In this document: positions 16,716-24,874 of the stretch, one piece after another | How positions within the stretch are numbered: position 1 is the first letter of the stretch | How the letters are laid out: each line of letters starts with the position of its first letter | NCBI GenBank assembly: GCA_020348385.1 | Contig: CP070750.1 | Coordinates: 1,288,738 to 1,352,737, forward strand | Length of the DNA stretch: 64,000 bases | Reading direction: 5' to 3' | Source: Candidatus Aminicenantota bacterium | GTDB lineage: Bacteria > Acidobacteriota > Aminicenantia > Aminicenantales > Aminicenantaceae | Program-made: the position numbers and the translations under genes | The notes under the pieces: model-generated | The model's database searches: none | What the model saw: only the letters and a program-made list of their open reading frames with translations | What the model was told of the DNA's origin: nothing

Positions 16716-16759
16716 GAATTTTAAGAAAATAGAAAAGAATTTAATTTCTGAGGAACCGA

Positions 16760-17083
16760 ATGACGCTTGCATTATATGGACTCCTGGTCATTCTCGCTTT
16801 ATTCATCGTTCTTATGGCATTTAATCCCAATCTATCCTGTTTCGGAAGGAAGTTGAAATCTCCGTTTTATCCCGTAACGCGCAAGAGGAAGATGAAGCAG
16901 AAAAAGAGGGAAACCATCGACTACGGTTTTAATCTTGGTGGTCCCGGAGATAAAAAACCCCAAGGAGCCCGCACACAAAAACAAGCTCCAACGGAAAGCC
17001 CGAGCAGAAGACCAAGCATTGCGACTGAGGATTATGGGTTTGATCTGGGAGGAAAAAGCAGAGAAAAAAATCAGGCTGATTGA
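16760..17083 (+). CDS. Small single-pass membrane protein with duplicated DYGFxLGG motif
   Basis: 107 residues from ATG 16760, with GAGGAACCG upstream. One membrane segment (about 3-20, LALYGLLVILALFIVLMAF) is followed by a basic, Pro-rich cytoplasmic or periplasmic tail. The tail carries the same motif twice: IDYGFNLGG (about 53-61) and EDYGFDLGG (about 90-98). No family is recognised. The paired motif suggests two binding sites for one partner. It is first in the unit with the LolB-like protein, with which its stop codon nearly overlaps. Confidence 0.68.
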   Translation: MTLALYGLLVILALFIVLMAFNPNLSCFGRKLKSPFYPVTRKRKMKQKKRETIDYGFNLGGPGDKKPQGARTQKQAPTESPSRRPSIATEDYGFDLGGKSREKNQAD

Positions 17084-17094
17084 GAGGATGCGTT

Positions 17095-17778
17095 TTGCGG
17101 AAGGCCCAGACATTTGTCATCTGTTTTGTGCTGGCAGTTCTTGCGTGCTGTCAGCCTCCCCCTTTATCTCTATCCCCGATCCCTTCCCAGATTGACCGGA
17201 TGGAGGGACATGCTTCCTTGGTGATCTCCGGAGATCAAGGAACGGCAAGATCGAAGTTTTCCTTTCTTTTCGAGCTGCCCGACCGCGGGCGGATCGATGT
17301 CACAGGGGCTTTGGGGAGAGTCCTTTATCGCATAGTCATCCATGAGGGGGAAGCCTACTTTGTTGTCCCTTCAAAAAAAGTGTATTGGAAAGGCCAGGAA
17401 GAAGAAATAATCGATAAATTCATGGGCTTCCGGTTGAGCCTAACCGAAATGATCAATCTTTTGAGCGGGAACTGGAGGGAATTGGAAATGTTGCATAACG
17501 AGGGTTTGAGAGATTGGTCTTTTGCGGAAGACCAGGATGGCCGCATCATATCCGGGCAAAGGGAAGACCTCTGGTTTAGTGTCGAAGAGTTTATCGGGGA
17601 TACGCCATTTGCCCGGCGTCTCCGATTCAAACACCCCGAGAGCACGGGTCAGGTGAAGGTCCTGAGCGTCGACCTCAACCGTCCGATCAAACCAAATGTT
17701 TTTTCCACAAAATTCATCGAAAAATACCAGCCCAAAACATGGGCAGAAATTCAAGAATTGCTCAATCATGCGCATTAA
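17095..17778 (+). CDS. LolB/DUF4292-like outer-membrane lipoprotein
   Basis: 227 residues, read from TTG 17095 because AGAGG lies 8 nt upstream and the protein then opens with a lipoprotein signal (RKAQTFVICFVLAVLACC). The frame could also open at TTG 17080. The body has the expected half-barrel pattern: EGHASLVISG, RSKFSFLFELPDRGRIDVTG, YKVY-type strands, and RLRFKHPESTGQVKVLSVDL. LolB accepts lipoproteins from LolA and inserts them in the outer membrane; DUF4292 proteins share the fold. Assignment is by general pattern, so moderate. ispE starts 11 nt before its stop. Confidence 0.75.
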   Translation: MRKAQTFVICFVLAVLACCQPPPLSLSPIPSQIDRMEGHASLVISGDQGTARSKFSFLFELPDRGRIDVTGALGRVLYRIVIHEGEAYFVVPSKKVYWKGQEEEIIDKFMGFRLSLTEMINLLSGNWRELEMLHNEGLRDWSFAEDQDGRIISGQREDLWFSVEEFIGDTPFARRLRFKHPESTGQVKVLSVDLNRPIKPNVFSTKFIEKYQPKTWAEIQELLNHAH

Positions 17779-18652
17779 GTCCTTTGCCAAAATCAACCTT
17801 GGGATCGAAGTTCTGGGAAAAAGAGATGATGGCTATCATGAAATCAGGACTTTGTTCCAGTCGGTAGACCTGTTTGATCTTTTGGACTTTTTTCCCTGCA
17901 CACAAGATGAAATTATCCTGATAGGGGATGATGATTCCATCCTTTGGGATGAATCTAATCTTGTTAACCAGGCTGCCACCCTTCTGAAGGAACGGCACGC
18001 CATCAAAAAGGGGATGGAAATTCACGTGAAGAAAAACATCCCCGCTGGTAAAGGCCTGGGAGGAGGAAGCAGTAATGCAGCCATGACACTGTTGGCTTTG
18101 AACAAAATGTGGCAGATTAATCTGGAGAAAAATGCTCTCAAGGACTTGGGGGCCCAGATTGGAGCGGATGTTCCGTTTTTTTTCGAAGGAGGCTTGTGTT
18201 TGGGACAAGGGAAAGGAGACATCCTTTTTCAACAGGAGGATCCAAGTCCCTTGTTATGCTTATTGGTCTTTCCGTCGGTTTCTGTCTCAACAGAATCTGC
18301 GTATGAAAGGTTTCGAGCTTCCTTGACTTCGCAGAGTAAAGAAAGTAAAATTATCAAGTTTTTAAACAGCCATGATCTTGGTTTTTTGGAAAACGATTTA
18401 GAAGAGATTGTATTTCGTACATATCCTCAGATAAAAGCTATAAAGAGCCTAATCCAGGAACAGGGGTCAGAGCTGACTTTGATGAGTGGCAGCGGCTCTG
18501 CTGTTTTTGGCCTTTTCGATCAAAGGAATAAGGCGATGAATGCTCTGAGGGTGCTTTCAAACGAGTATACGGCTGTGCTTACGACAACATTGTCACAAAC
18601 AGAGTATCAGGAACGTATACGGATAGGAGTATCGAGACAAACTGGGGTGTAG
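17768..18652 (+). CDS. ispE: 4-diphosphocytidyl-2-C-methyl-D-erythritol kinase
   Basis: GHMP-family kinase of the non-mevalonate isoprenoid pathway, phosphorylating CDP-methylerythritol. 294 residues with FAKINLGIEVLGKRDDGYHE at the start, the ATP loop PAGKGLGGGSSNAA (about 93-106) and the C-terminal MSGSGSAVFG. ATG 17768 overlaps the end of the LolB-like gene by 11 nt. The last ten bases, including the stop TAG, lie inside the tRNA-Gln gene, so the final residues Thr-Gly-Val are partly encoded by the tRNA acceptor stem. Confidence 0.96.
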   Translation: MRIKSFAKINLGIEVLGKRDDGYHEIRTLFQSVDLFDLLDFFPCTQDEIILIGDDDSILWDESNLVNQAATLLKERHAIKKGMEIHVKKNIPAGKGLGGGSSNAAMTLLALNKMWQINLEKNALKDLGAQIGADVPFFFEGGLCLGQGKGDILFQQEDPSPLLCLLVFPSVSVSTESAYERFRASLTSQSKESKIIKFLNSHDLGFLENDLEEIVFRTYPQIKAIKSLIQEQGSELTLMSGSGSAVFGLFDQRNKAMNALRVLSNEYTAVLTTTLSQTEYQERIRIGVSRQTGV

Positions 18653-18717
18653 CCAAGCGGTAAGGCAGCGGACTTTGGATCCGCCATTCGGAGGTTCGAA
18701 TCCTCCCACCCCAGCCA
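18643..18717 (+). tRNA. tRNA-Gln (UUG)
   Basis: 75 nt including encoded CCA. Acceptor stem TGGGGTG/CACCCCA, D stem GCC/GGC, anticodon stem GCGGA/TCCGC around loop CTTTGGA (anticodon TTG), T arm GGAGG-TTCGAAT-CCTCC, discriminator G. Bases 8-10 (TAG) double as the ispE stop codon. glnS lies in the same window at 32535. Confidence 0.97.
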
Positions 18718-18768
18718 CATTGTGGTGGACAAATCCTCGATTGGAGAGATTTTTAAGGAGGAGAAGCA

Positions 18769-19716
18769 GTGAAGGATGAGAATAGGATGAAAGTATTTGC
18801 AGGTTCTTCCAATGCTGCCTTAGCCAAAGAGGTTGTGGATTATCTTTACATCGACCTCGGCCAATCCGTGCTGGAGCGCTTTAGCGATGGCGAAATCCAC
18901 TTTTTCATCGACGAAAACGTCCGCGGAGAGGATGTATTTATTCTTCAGTCCGGGGCGTCCGACGCCAATTTCCATCTCATGGAAATATTTGTGATGATCG
19001 ACGCTTTCAAGCGGGCATCCGCAGAGAGGATTACAGCTGTCATCCCCTATTACCCGTATGCTCGGCAGGATTGGAAGGACCGGCCGCGCGTTGCAATTTC
19101 GGCCAGATTGGTGGCTGATTTGCTCGAAGCGGCTGGTTCGAATAGAGTCCTGACCATGGATCTTCATTCCCCTCAGATCCAAGGCTTTTTTGCCATCCCT
19201 GTGGATAACCTCACAGCGGCTCCTGTCTTGACCCGGCACATCAAGAATCTCAATCTTAAAGACTTAACCATCGTGTCTCCCGACGCAGGAGGTGTGGGAA
19301 GAGCCAGGGTTTTTGCCAAAAGACTAAAGGCCAACTTGGCGATCATAGATAAAAGACGCCCGGCGGCCAATGTAGCTCGTGTCCTTCATGTTATCGGGGA
19401 TGTAAAAGACCGGGACGTTGTGATCGTCGATGACATGGTGGATACAGCAGGAACTCTTGTCCAGAGTGCAGAGGCTTTGATCAAAGAGGGGGCCCGCAAG
19501 GTTTTTGCGGCCTGCACCCATCCTGTTTTATCCGGTGAAGCCCTGGATAGGATCGAGAATTCTCAGCTGGAAAAATTAATTGTGACCAACACGATTCCTC
19601 TGAATGAAAAAGCACAAGCTTCAGAGAAAATCTTGGTGATATCGGTGGCCGAGCTTTTCGGAGAAGCCATTCGAAGAATAAATCGTGGACATTCTGTGAG
19701 TTCCCTGTTTGTTTAA
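18769..19716 (+). CDS. prs: Ribose-phosphate pyrophosphokinase
   Basis: Makes PRPP from ribose-5-phosphate and ATP for nucleotide, His and Trp synthesis. 315 residues. GTG 18769 is preferred because AAGGAGGAG lies 6 nt upstream; the ATG at 18787 has no such site. Motifs: PYYPYARQDWKDRPR (ATP loop, with Trp where Arg or Lys is more usual), the flexible DKRRP loop, and the PRPP site VIVDDMVDTAGTL. It precedes rplY and pth, a conserved order. Confidence 0.96.
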   Translation: MKDENRMKVFAGSSNAALAKEVVDYLYIDLGQSVLERFSDGEIHFFIDENVRGEDVFILQSGASDANFHLMEIFVMIDAFKRASAERITAVIPYYPYARQDWKDRPRVAISARLVADLLEAAGSNRVLTMDLHSPQIQGFFAIPVDNLTAAPVLTRHIKNLNLKDLTIVSPDAGGVGRARVFAKRLKANLAIIDKRRPAANVARVLHVIGDVKDRDVVIVDDMVDTAGTLVQSAEALIKEGARKVFAACTHPVLSGEALDRIENSQLEKLIVTNTIPLNEKAQASEKILVISVAELFGEAIRRINRGHSVSSLFV

Positions 19717-19728
19717 GGAGGATTAGCG

Positions 19729-20445
19729 ATGAGTTTAACGATCATATGTGAGAAAAGAGACGTTTTCGGAAAAAATGCATCCCGCCGACTTAGGCGAGAA
19801 GGCAAAGTGCCGGCGGTGCTGTATGGCGGATTAGAACCCAGCACACATCTGGCGATACAAAAAAAGGATGTTTTCGGAATCCTGAGGTCTGAATCGGGAG
19901 AAAACACGATATTCAAGGCCTCTTTCGATTCGGAGTCCAAAGATACGATGATCAAGGAATTGCAAACGGATCCTGTCACAGATGAAATTCTTCACATCGA
20001 TTTGATTTTGATTTCTATGGACAAGGCTGTGAGGGTGTCTGTGCCCGTTATCGTGGTCGGAGAAGCTGTGGGAGTTAAAGCCGAGGGAGGATTTGTCGAT
20101 CTGATCACACGAGAGGTCGAGGTCGAATGCCTTCCGGGAGATATCCCCGAGTACATCGAGGTGGACATCAGCGATCTCCACCTCCACCAATCCATCAAGA
20201 TCGAGGAGATGACGTTTCCCACAGGCGTGGAAATTGTGAGCGATCCTCAAACCCTGGTTGTTTTGATCGAGGCCCCCACTAAAGAAGAGGAAATCGTGAA
20301 GGAAGAAGAGGAAGAGGAAGAAGTGGAAATCATGGCCGAAGGGGAGCAACCCGAAGTTATCAAGAAGGAAAAAGAAGAGGAAGAGGAAAAGGAAAAGCAA
20401 AAGGAAAAAACTCAGGAAGCCCCGCAAGAGGAAAAAAAGGAGTGA
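19729..20445 (+). CDS. rplY: 50S ribosomal protein bL25 (Ctc type) with long acidic tail
   Basis: 238 residues. ATG 19729 has TAAGGAGGAT upstream. Residues 1-95 are the 5S-rRNA-binding L25 domain (KNASRRLRREGKVPAVLYGG) and about 95-180 the Ctc-type beta domain. From about 183 to the end the sequence is almost only Glu and Lys (EEEIVKEEEEEEEVEI and EKEEEEEKEKQKEK). Other bL25 proteins lack so long a tail. bS6 and bL9, just downstream, show the same feature. Confidence 0.95.
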   Translation: MSLTIICEKRDVFGKNASRRLRREGKVPAVLYGGLEPSTHLAIQKKDVFGILRSESGENTIFKASFDSESKDTMIKELQTDPVTDEILHIDLILISMDKAVRVSVPVIVVGEAVGVKAEGGFVDLITREVEVECLPGDIPEYIEVDISDLHLHQSIKIEEMTFPTGVEIVSDPQTLVVLIEAPTKEEEIVKEEEEEEEVEIMAEGEQPEVIKKEKEEEEEKEKQKEKTQEAPQEEKKE

Positions 20446-20448
20446 TAA

Positions 20449-21054
20449 TTGTGGATTATCGTCGGGCTGGGAAATCCTGGGAAAAAGTATGCCTTTTCAC
20501 GTCATAACGTGGGATTTGCCCTTATCCAGAGATTGGCGGATAAGAACAGCGTCAAACTGAAGAAACGGAAGTATTCGGCAAAAGCGGCCCAGGTGGAGCT
20601 GGCAAACAGCCCCGCTCTTCTCGTAAAACCCTGGACCTATATGAATAGAAGTGGCGTGGCCGTCACCGGGATTATCGAAGGGATGGGCGTAAACCTGGAT
20701 CGGGTGTTAGTGGTGTATGATGATCTTGACATCCCCCTGGGTGAGGTAAGGATCAGGAAGGCGGGCGGTCCGGGAACCCACAAGGGGATGGTTTCCATCG
20801 TTCAGGAAATCGGCTCCACCGAATTTCCGAGAATCCGAATCGGGATTGGGCCTTTGCCCCCCGGGGTTGACGCAACAGATTATGTGCTTGATGATTTCCA
20901 AAAGGAAGAGAATCCGATCTTGGAGGATTGCCTGATTATGGCGGAAGAAGCAGTGGATTTGATTATGAAAAGCGGTGTAGACGAGGCCATGAACAGGTTC
21001 AACCGCCGACCCGCCCCGCCCCAACTTCAAGGTATATCTGAGACTGAAGAATAA
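20449..21054 (+). CDS. pth: Peptidyl-tRNA hydrolase
   Basis: Frees tRNA from peptidyl-tRNAs dropped by ribosomes. 201 residues, starting at TTG 20449 (reading MWIIVGLGNPGKKY), with AAGGAG 7 nt upstream; no in-frame ATG or GTG precedes the conserved GLGNPG. The catalytic His lies in RHNVGF, and PWTYMNRSG and YDDLDIPLG are intact. It follows rplY by 3 nt and is the last gene of its unit; about 150 nt separate it from rpsF. Confidence 0.95.
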   Translation: MWIIVGLGNPGKKYAFSRHNVGFALIQRLADKNSVKLKKRKYSAKAAQVELANSPALLVKPWTYMNRSGVAVTGIIEGMGVNLDRVLVVYDDLDIPLGEVRIRKAGGPGTHKGMVSIVQEIGSTEFPRIRIGIGPLPPGVDATDYVLDDFQKEENPILEDCLIMAEEAVDLIMKSGVDEAMNRFNRRPAPPQLQGISETEE

Positions 21055-21150
21055 GACTTGCGGCTTTTTTTATGAATAATCTAGGATAAAAAGATGGACA
21101 GAAACGGATGAATATACTATCCTGTCTTATTGTCCTGGAATAGAGTTTAA

Positions 21151-21202
21151 TAAAGCTCCTTGTTCCTTCTATTATAGAAGGAGCTTTAAATCCATAAGGA
21201 GG
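21151..21202 (+). promoter_or_regulatory. rpsF leader with mutually exclusive hairpins
   Basis: Outer arms TAAAGCTCCTT (21151-21161) and AAGGAGCTTTA (21178-21188) are perfect complements. A second hairpin, CCTTCTA-TTA-TAGAAGG (21165-21181), shares AAGG with it, so only one can form. The same CTCCTT could also pair with the true ribosome-binding AAGGAGG at 21196-21202. This suggests translational control of the rpsF operon. The conserved CCG bulge of the known S6:S18 leader motif is not visible. Confidence 0.55.
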
Positions 21203-21207
21203 TCTTC

Positions 21208-21696
21208 ATGAGACAATACGAAACAGCCTTCCTCATCACCCCTAAGCTTGAAGAAGAAGAAACGGAGAAGCTTATCGAAAAAATGGCTGAGGTGGTGAAG
21301 AAAAAAAAGGGGAAGATGGTCAACATCGAAAAGTGGGGAAAAAGAAAGTTGGCCTATCCTATCGACAAACTTGATGAAGCGATTTATGTGTTTTTCCATT
21401 ACGAAGGAAGCCCGGATATTCCGCACGAACTTCAAAGAAGATTCCGACAAACAGAGACGGTCCTTCGTTATTTGACCCTGAAGAAGGATGAACAAACCCA
21501 ACTGAGAAAAAAGGCGAAACCGGGCAAAAGAGGAAAAGCGAAAAAAGCTGAAGAAAAGGGAAAAATTGCGGAAGAGCCGATATTGGAACCCGAAAAGAAA
21601 GAAGAAAGCAAAAAAGAACCACCAGAAGAACTGCCTGAAGTTCCGCCGGAGGTGACAGAACCTGAACCCGAAATTTTGGCCGAGGAGAAAGAATGA
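21208..21696 (+). CDS. rpsF: 30S ribosomal protein bS6 with charged C-terminal extension
   Basis: 162 residues; most bS6 proteins are about 95-135. The first 95 residues are the normal fold ([32 protein letters not shown]). Residues 96-162 are a low-complexity Lys/Glu/Pro tail ([20 protein letters not shown]). ATG 21208 follows AAGGAGG by 5 nt. The stop overlaps the rpsR start. The leader can fold into alternative hairpins. Confidence 0.95.
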   Translation: MRQYETAFLITPKLEEEETEKLIEKMAEVVKKKKGKMVNIEKWGKRKLAYPIDKLDEAIYVFFHYEGSPDIPHELQRRFRQTETVLRYLTLKKDEQTQLRKKAKPGKRGKAKKAEEKGKIAEEPILEPEKKEESKKEPPEELPEVPPEVTEPEPEILAEEKE

Positions 21697-21950
21697 TGGC
21701 AAGAGAACAGCGAGAAAGAAGTTCTTACAGAAGATACTTTCCACCGAAGCGAAAATATTGCCGTTTTTGTGAAAGAAACATCAAGGACATCGACTATAAA
21801 AATGTGGACATTCTGAAGAGGTATGTCCCAGAAAGAGGGAAAATCGCCCCCAGGCGGGTGACAGGGACCTGCTCTTTCCATCAGCGAAAGCTTTCCACAG
21901 CCATTAAGAGAGCCCGGTTGCTAGCTTTACTCCCTTATATCGAGGACTGA
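21693..21950 (+). CDS. rpsR: 30S ribosomal protein bS18
   Basis: 85 residues; binds next to bS6 on the small-subunit platform. It has the family core [20 protein letters not shown] and [26 protein letters not shown] plus the later CSFH gives a possible zinc site (C+ form). The start overlaps the rpsF stop by 4 nt (ATGA); an ATG three bases on is equally possible. An ssb gene, often found between rpsF and rpsR, is absent here. Confidence 0.96.
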   Translation: MMAREQRERSSYRRYFPPKRKYCRFCERNIKDIDYKNVDILKRYVPERGKIAPRRVTGTCSFHQRKLSTAIKRARLLALLPYIED

Positions 21951-21955
21951 GAAAA

Positions 21956-22723
21956 ATGAAGATTATCCTGAAGGAGAATATAGAAAATCTGGGAAAAAGA
22001 GGGGACGTCATCGACGTTGCTGACGGCTACGGAAGGAACTATCTCATTCCAAGAAAACTGGCCCTCCAGGTCACGCCTTCTAACATGAAAATGGTCGAGA
22101 TGGAGCAAAAGGCTCTGCGGAAGAAGTTGGAACAGGAAGTCAAATCCTTTCAAAGTGTGATCGATCAGCTCAATCAAGCGTCTCTCTCTTTTGAGAGGAA
22201 AGCCGGGGACAAGGATGTGATATTCGGGTCAGTCAGCAGCACAGATATCAAAGAAGCTCTTGGGAAGTTGGGAATAGAAGTCGAAAAAAAGAAGATATTG
22301 CTGGCGGAGCCCATAAAACGGCTGGGAAATTACACGGTCCCGATCAGGGTGTTCCATGATGAACAGGCAGAGATTAAAGTCGAAGTGAAAAAAGAGGGGG
22401 CAGAAGACGAGCAAGAGAAACCAGCCGTGAGCGAAGAGAAGGTCATTGAAGAAAAAGAAAGCTTGGGAACGGAAGAAAAACAAGAAAGTCCAGTAGAACC
22501 GGAACTAGAAGAAAAAGAAAAAGCTGACCTGGATGAGGAAAAACAGGATGAAAAAATACAAGATATTCCGGAGGAAGAAGAAGTCCCGGAGCAAGAGGTC
22601 CTGGAGGAGAAGATAGAGGAACCCGAGGAAGAGCAAGAGGTTGTTCCCGAAAAAAAACCGGAGGAGGCGAAGGAAGATAGCACAAAAGAGACAAAAGAGA
22701 CAAAAGAGACAAAAGAATCATAA
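21956..22723 (+). CDS. rplI: 50S ribosomal protein bL9 with long acidic extension
   Basis: 255 residues against the usual ~150. Residues 1-148 are a normal bL9: N domain KIILKENIENLGKRGDVIDV, GYGRNYLIPRKLA, long helix, and a C domain with FGSVSSTDI. Residues 149-255 are a Glu/Lys/Pro tail (EDEQEKPAVSEEKV and EEVPEQEVLEE), ending in a four-fold Lys-Glu-Thr repeat encoded by 9-bp tandem DNA. ATG 21956 is 5 nt after the rpsR stop. Confidence 0.95.
   Translation: MKIILKENIENLGKRGDVIDVADGYGRNYLIPRKLALQVTPSNMKMVEMEQKALRKKLEQEVKSFQSVIDQLNQASLSFERKAGDKDVIFGSVSSTDIKEALGKLGIEVEKKKILLAEPIKRLGNYTVPIRVFHDEQAEIKVEVKKEGAEDEQEKPAVSEEKVIEEKESLGTEEKQESPVEPELEEKEKADLDEEKQDEKIQDIPEEEEVPEQEVLEEKIEEPEEEQEVVPEKKPEEAKEDSTKETKETKETKES
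22682..22717 (+). repeat. 9-bp tandem repeat in the bL9 tail
   Basis: Four copies of ACAAAAGAG (the last ends GAA), encoding repeated Thr-Lys-Glu at the very end of bL9. Such in-frame repeats can gain or lose units without a frameshift. Confidence 0.85.
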
Positions 22724-22732
22724 GGGGGAAAG

Positions 22733-24088
22733 ATGGAACTGGACTTGATGTTTTTGAAAAAAACGCCACCCCACAGTCCGGAAGCGGAAAAAACTGTATT
22801 GGGAGGGATCCTTGTCAATAACAAAAACCTCAATGTCGTTTTGTCCATCATTGCCATCGAAGATTTTTACAAAGAGGGAAACCGAAAGATTCTGGAGAAA
22901 ATTGCCCAGTTGGTTGACAGGGGGCTTCCGGTCGATGTGCTTTCTTTAAGCGAAGAGCTGAAAAAGGCTGGCGACTTGGATGAGATCGGAGGGGCCTCCT
23001 ATCTTTCTTCCCTAATGGATGGTGTGCCCAAAAGCCTCAATGTGGAATACTATGCTCAGATCATCAAAGAAAAAGCCCTCCTGAGGCGCCTCATCCTTTC
23101 CTCAGCCAAGATCATCTCTTCCAGTTATGAACAGAGAGAGGATGCAGACCAGCTTTTAGATGAAGCGCAGGCCTCTATCATCGAAGTCGCAGAACAAAGG
23201 ATCAAACCTGGTTTTGTACCAGTCGGGGCTTTGACAACACCCGCGCTCGACGTTATTGAGTCTCTTCGTGACCGACAGGATGCTGTAACCGGCATACCCA
23301 CCGGATTCCGAGACCTGGACAGCCTGACATCTGGCTACCACAACTCTGAGTTCATCGTTGTGGCCGGGCGGCCCTCTATGGGAAAAACAGCCCTTTGTTT
23401 GAACACTTCTTTGTATATCGGGCTCCGGACAGATTTTTCTGTGGGCTTTTTCTCTCTTGAAATGGCCAAAGAACAAATAGCCATACGTCTAATGTGTGCC
23501 GAAGCCCAGCTGGATATAAAAAAAGTGAGAACAGGATTTATCGGGGAGCGAGAATTCGAAAGACTCAAGCTGAGTGCAGAAGAACTCTCCAAGGCAAAAG
23601 TTTTTATCGATGAAACCCCCGCTCTTACTGTTGTGGAGATGAAAGCCAAAGCCAGGCGCTTGAAAATGGAGCACAACCTAGACTTGGTTTTTATCGATTA
23701 CATGCAGCTCATGCGCCCCGGCAGTCGGTTCGAAAACAGGACGCAGGAAATATCCTATATATCTCGGTCATTGAAAGAGTTGGCCAAAGAACTTCAGATT
23801 CCTGTCGTCGGCATTTCTCAGTTGAGCCGCGCTCCAGAAAAAGGCCGTCGTGAGCCTATTCCTCAGCTCTCAGATTTGAGAGAATCGGGAGCGATCGAGC
23901 AGGATGCCGATGTTGTCATATTTGTTTATCGGCCGGAATTTTATCGCCCTGAAGACGAGAACCTGAGGGGCATCGCTAAAATCAATGTTGCCAAGCAACG
24001 TAACGGTCCGACTGGAATGGTCAACCTGGCCTTCATCCGAGAGTACGCGCGGTTTGCGGATATGGAATTCCAATCTTTCGAAGCATAA
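22733..24088 (+). CDS. dnaB: Replicative DNA helicase
   Basis: Hexameric 5'-3' helicase of the replication fork. 451 residues: N-terminal domain at 8-110 (PHSPEAEKTVLGGILV), linker, then the RecA-type core with Walker A GRPSMGKTALCL (about 208-219), Walker B LVFIDYMQLM and the arginine-finger region VAKQRNGPTG. ATG 22733 follows AAGGGGGAAAG. No intein interrupts the P-loop. The rplI-dnaB pairing is widely conserved. Confidence 0.97.
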   Translation: MELDLMFLKKTPPHSPEAEKTVLGGILVNNKNLNVVLSIIAIEDFYKEGNRKILEKIAQLVDRGLPVDVLSLSEELKKAGDLDEIGGASYLSSLMDGVPKSLNVEYYAQIIKEKALLRRLILSSAKIISSSYEQREDADQLLDEAQASIIEVAEQRIKPGFVPVGALTTPALDVIESLRDRQDAVTGIPTGFRDLDSLTSGYHNSEFIVVAGRPSMGKTALCLNTSLYIGLRTDFSVGFFSLEMAKEQIAIRLMCAEAQLDIKKVRTGFIGEREFERLKLSAEELSKAKVFIDETPALTVVEMKAKARRLKMEHNLDLVFIDYMQLMRPGSRFENRTQEISYISRSLKELAKELQIPVVGISQLSRAPEKGRREPIPQLSDLRESGAIEQDADVVIFVYRPEFYRPEDENLRGIAKINVAKQRNGPTGMVNLAFIREYARFADMEFQSFEA

Positions 24089-24089
24089 A

Positions 24090-24872
24090 ATGCGTTCTCA
24101 TCAAAGACAAGCGTTTTTTTTGTTTTTTTTGCAGCAGATAGGAGAATTGGGGAGTCTCCTAGGTAAAACGATATGGAGAACCTTTAAAAAACCATGGGAA
24201 TGGAAAAATTTCATCGATCAGCTCGAAGAGGTCGGGGTTCGTTCCTTGCCTGTTGTATCGCTCACCGCAGCGTTCGGTGGGCTTGTTTTCGGACTTCAGA
24301 CCTATATCGGGTTTCACCGCTACATCGGGCCTGGATCCGAGGCATACGGAGGCCCGATTATTTCATTGGGCCTTTCCAAAGAATTGATTCCGATTCTGGT
24401 AGGCCTGATGGTTTCCGGAAGGGTGGGCTCTTCGATGGCCGCCGAAATAGGGACCATGCGGATCACAGAGCAAGTGGATGCCCTCGTCAGTCTTGGAGCG
24501 GATCCGGTTCGGTATCTTGTGGTGCCGAGGACCTTGGCTTGTATCCTCATGCTTCCCTGTTTAACCCTTTATGGGGACATCATCGGTATGATGGGAGGCT
24601 ATTTTTATAATGTCTTTGCCATGGGTGTCAATCGGTACATCTACATAAGAAACACCCTTCTTTATATGGAGTTTTGGGATGTGGGAAGCGGCTTGATTAA
24701 GGCCGCCTTTTTTGGAGGTATTATAGCTATCATCGGGTGCTGGCAGGGCTTAAAGACCGAGGCGGGTGCTGCGGGCGTGGGCAGAGCCACAACCCGGGCA
24801 GTGGTTATTTCCAGTATCCTAGTTCTCATATTCAACTTTTTTCTCAGCAAGGCCTTGCCTGCGGATTTGTGA
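24090..24872 (+). CDS. mlaE: Mla-type phospholipid ABC transporter permease
   Basis: 260 residues with about five membrane segments. MlaE/YrbE signature: VSLTAAFGGLVFGLQTYI, the conserved GLMVSGRVGSSMAAEIGTM loop, and EQVDALVSLGADPVRYLVVPR. It forms the inner-membrane part of the transporter that keeps outer-membrane lipid asymmetry. ATG 24090 is one base after the dnaB stop; the longer frame from 23985 lies within dnaB and is not used. It is followed by the ATPase and MCE subunits. Confidence 0.94.
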   Translation: MRSHQRQAFFLFFLQQIGELGSLLGKTIWRTFKKPWEWKNFIDQLEEVGVRSLPVVSLTAAFGGLVFGLQTYIGFHRYIGPGSEAYGGPIISLGLSKELIPILVGLMVSGRVGSSMAAEIGTMRITEQVDALVSLGADPVRYLVVPRTLACILMLPCLTLYGDIIGMMGGYFYNVFAMGVNRYIYIRNTLLYMEFWDVGSGLIKAAFFGGIIAIIGCWQGLKTEAGAAGVGRATTRAVVISSILVLIFNFFLSKALPADL

Positions 24873-24874
24873 AA

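Noticed and set aside
21055-21150. Possible promoter or terminator after pth
   Set aside because: TATACT-like and T-rich pieces occur, but with no matching -35 or stem.
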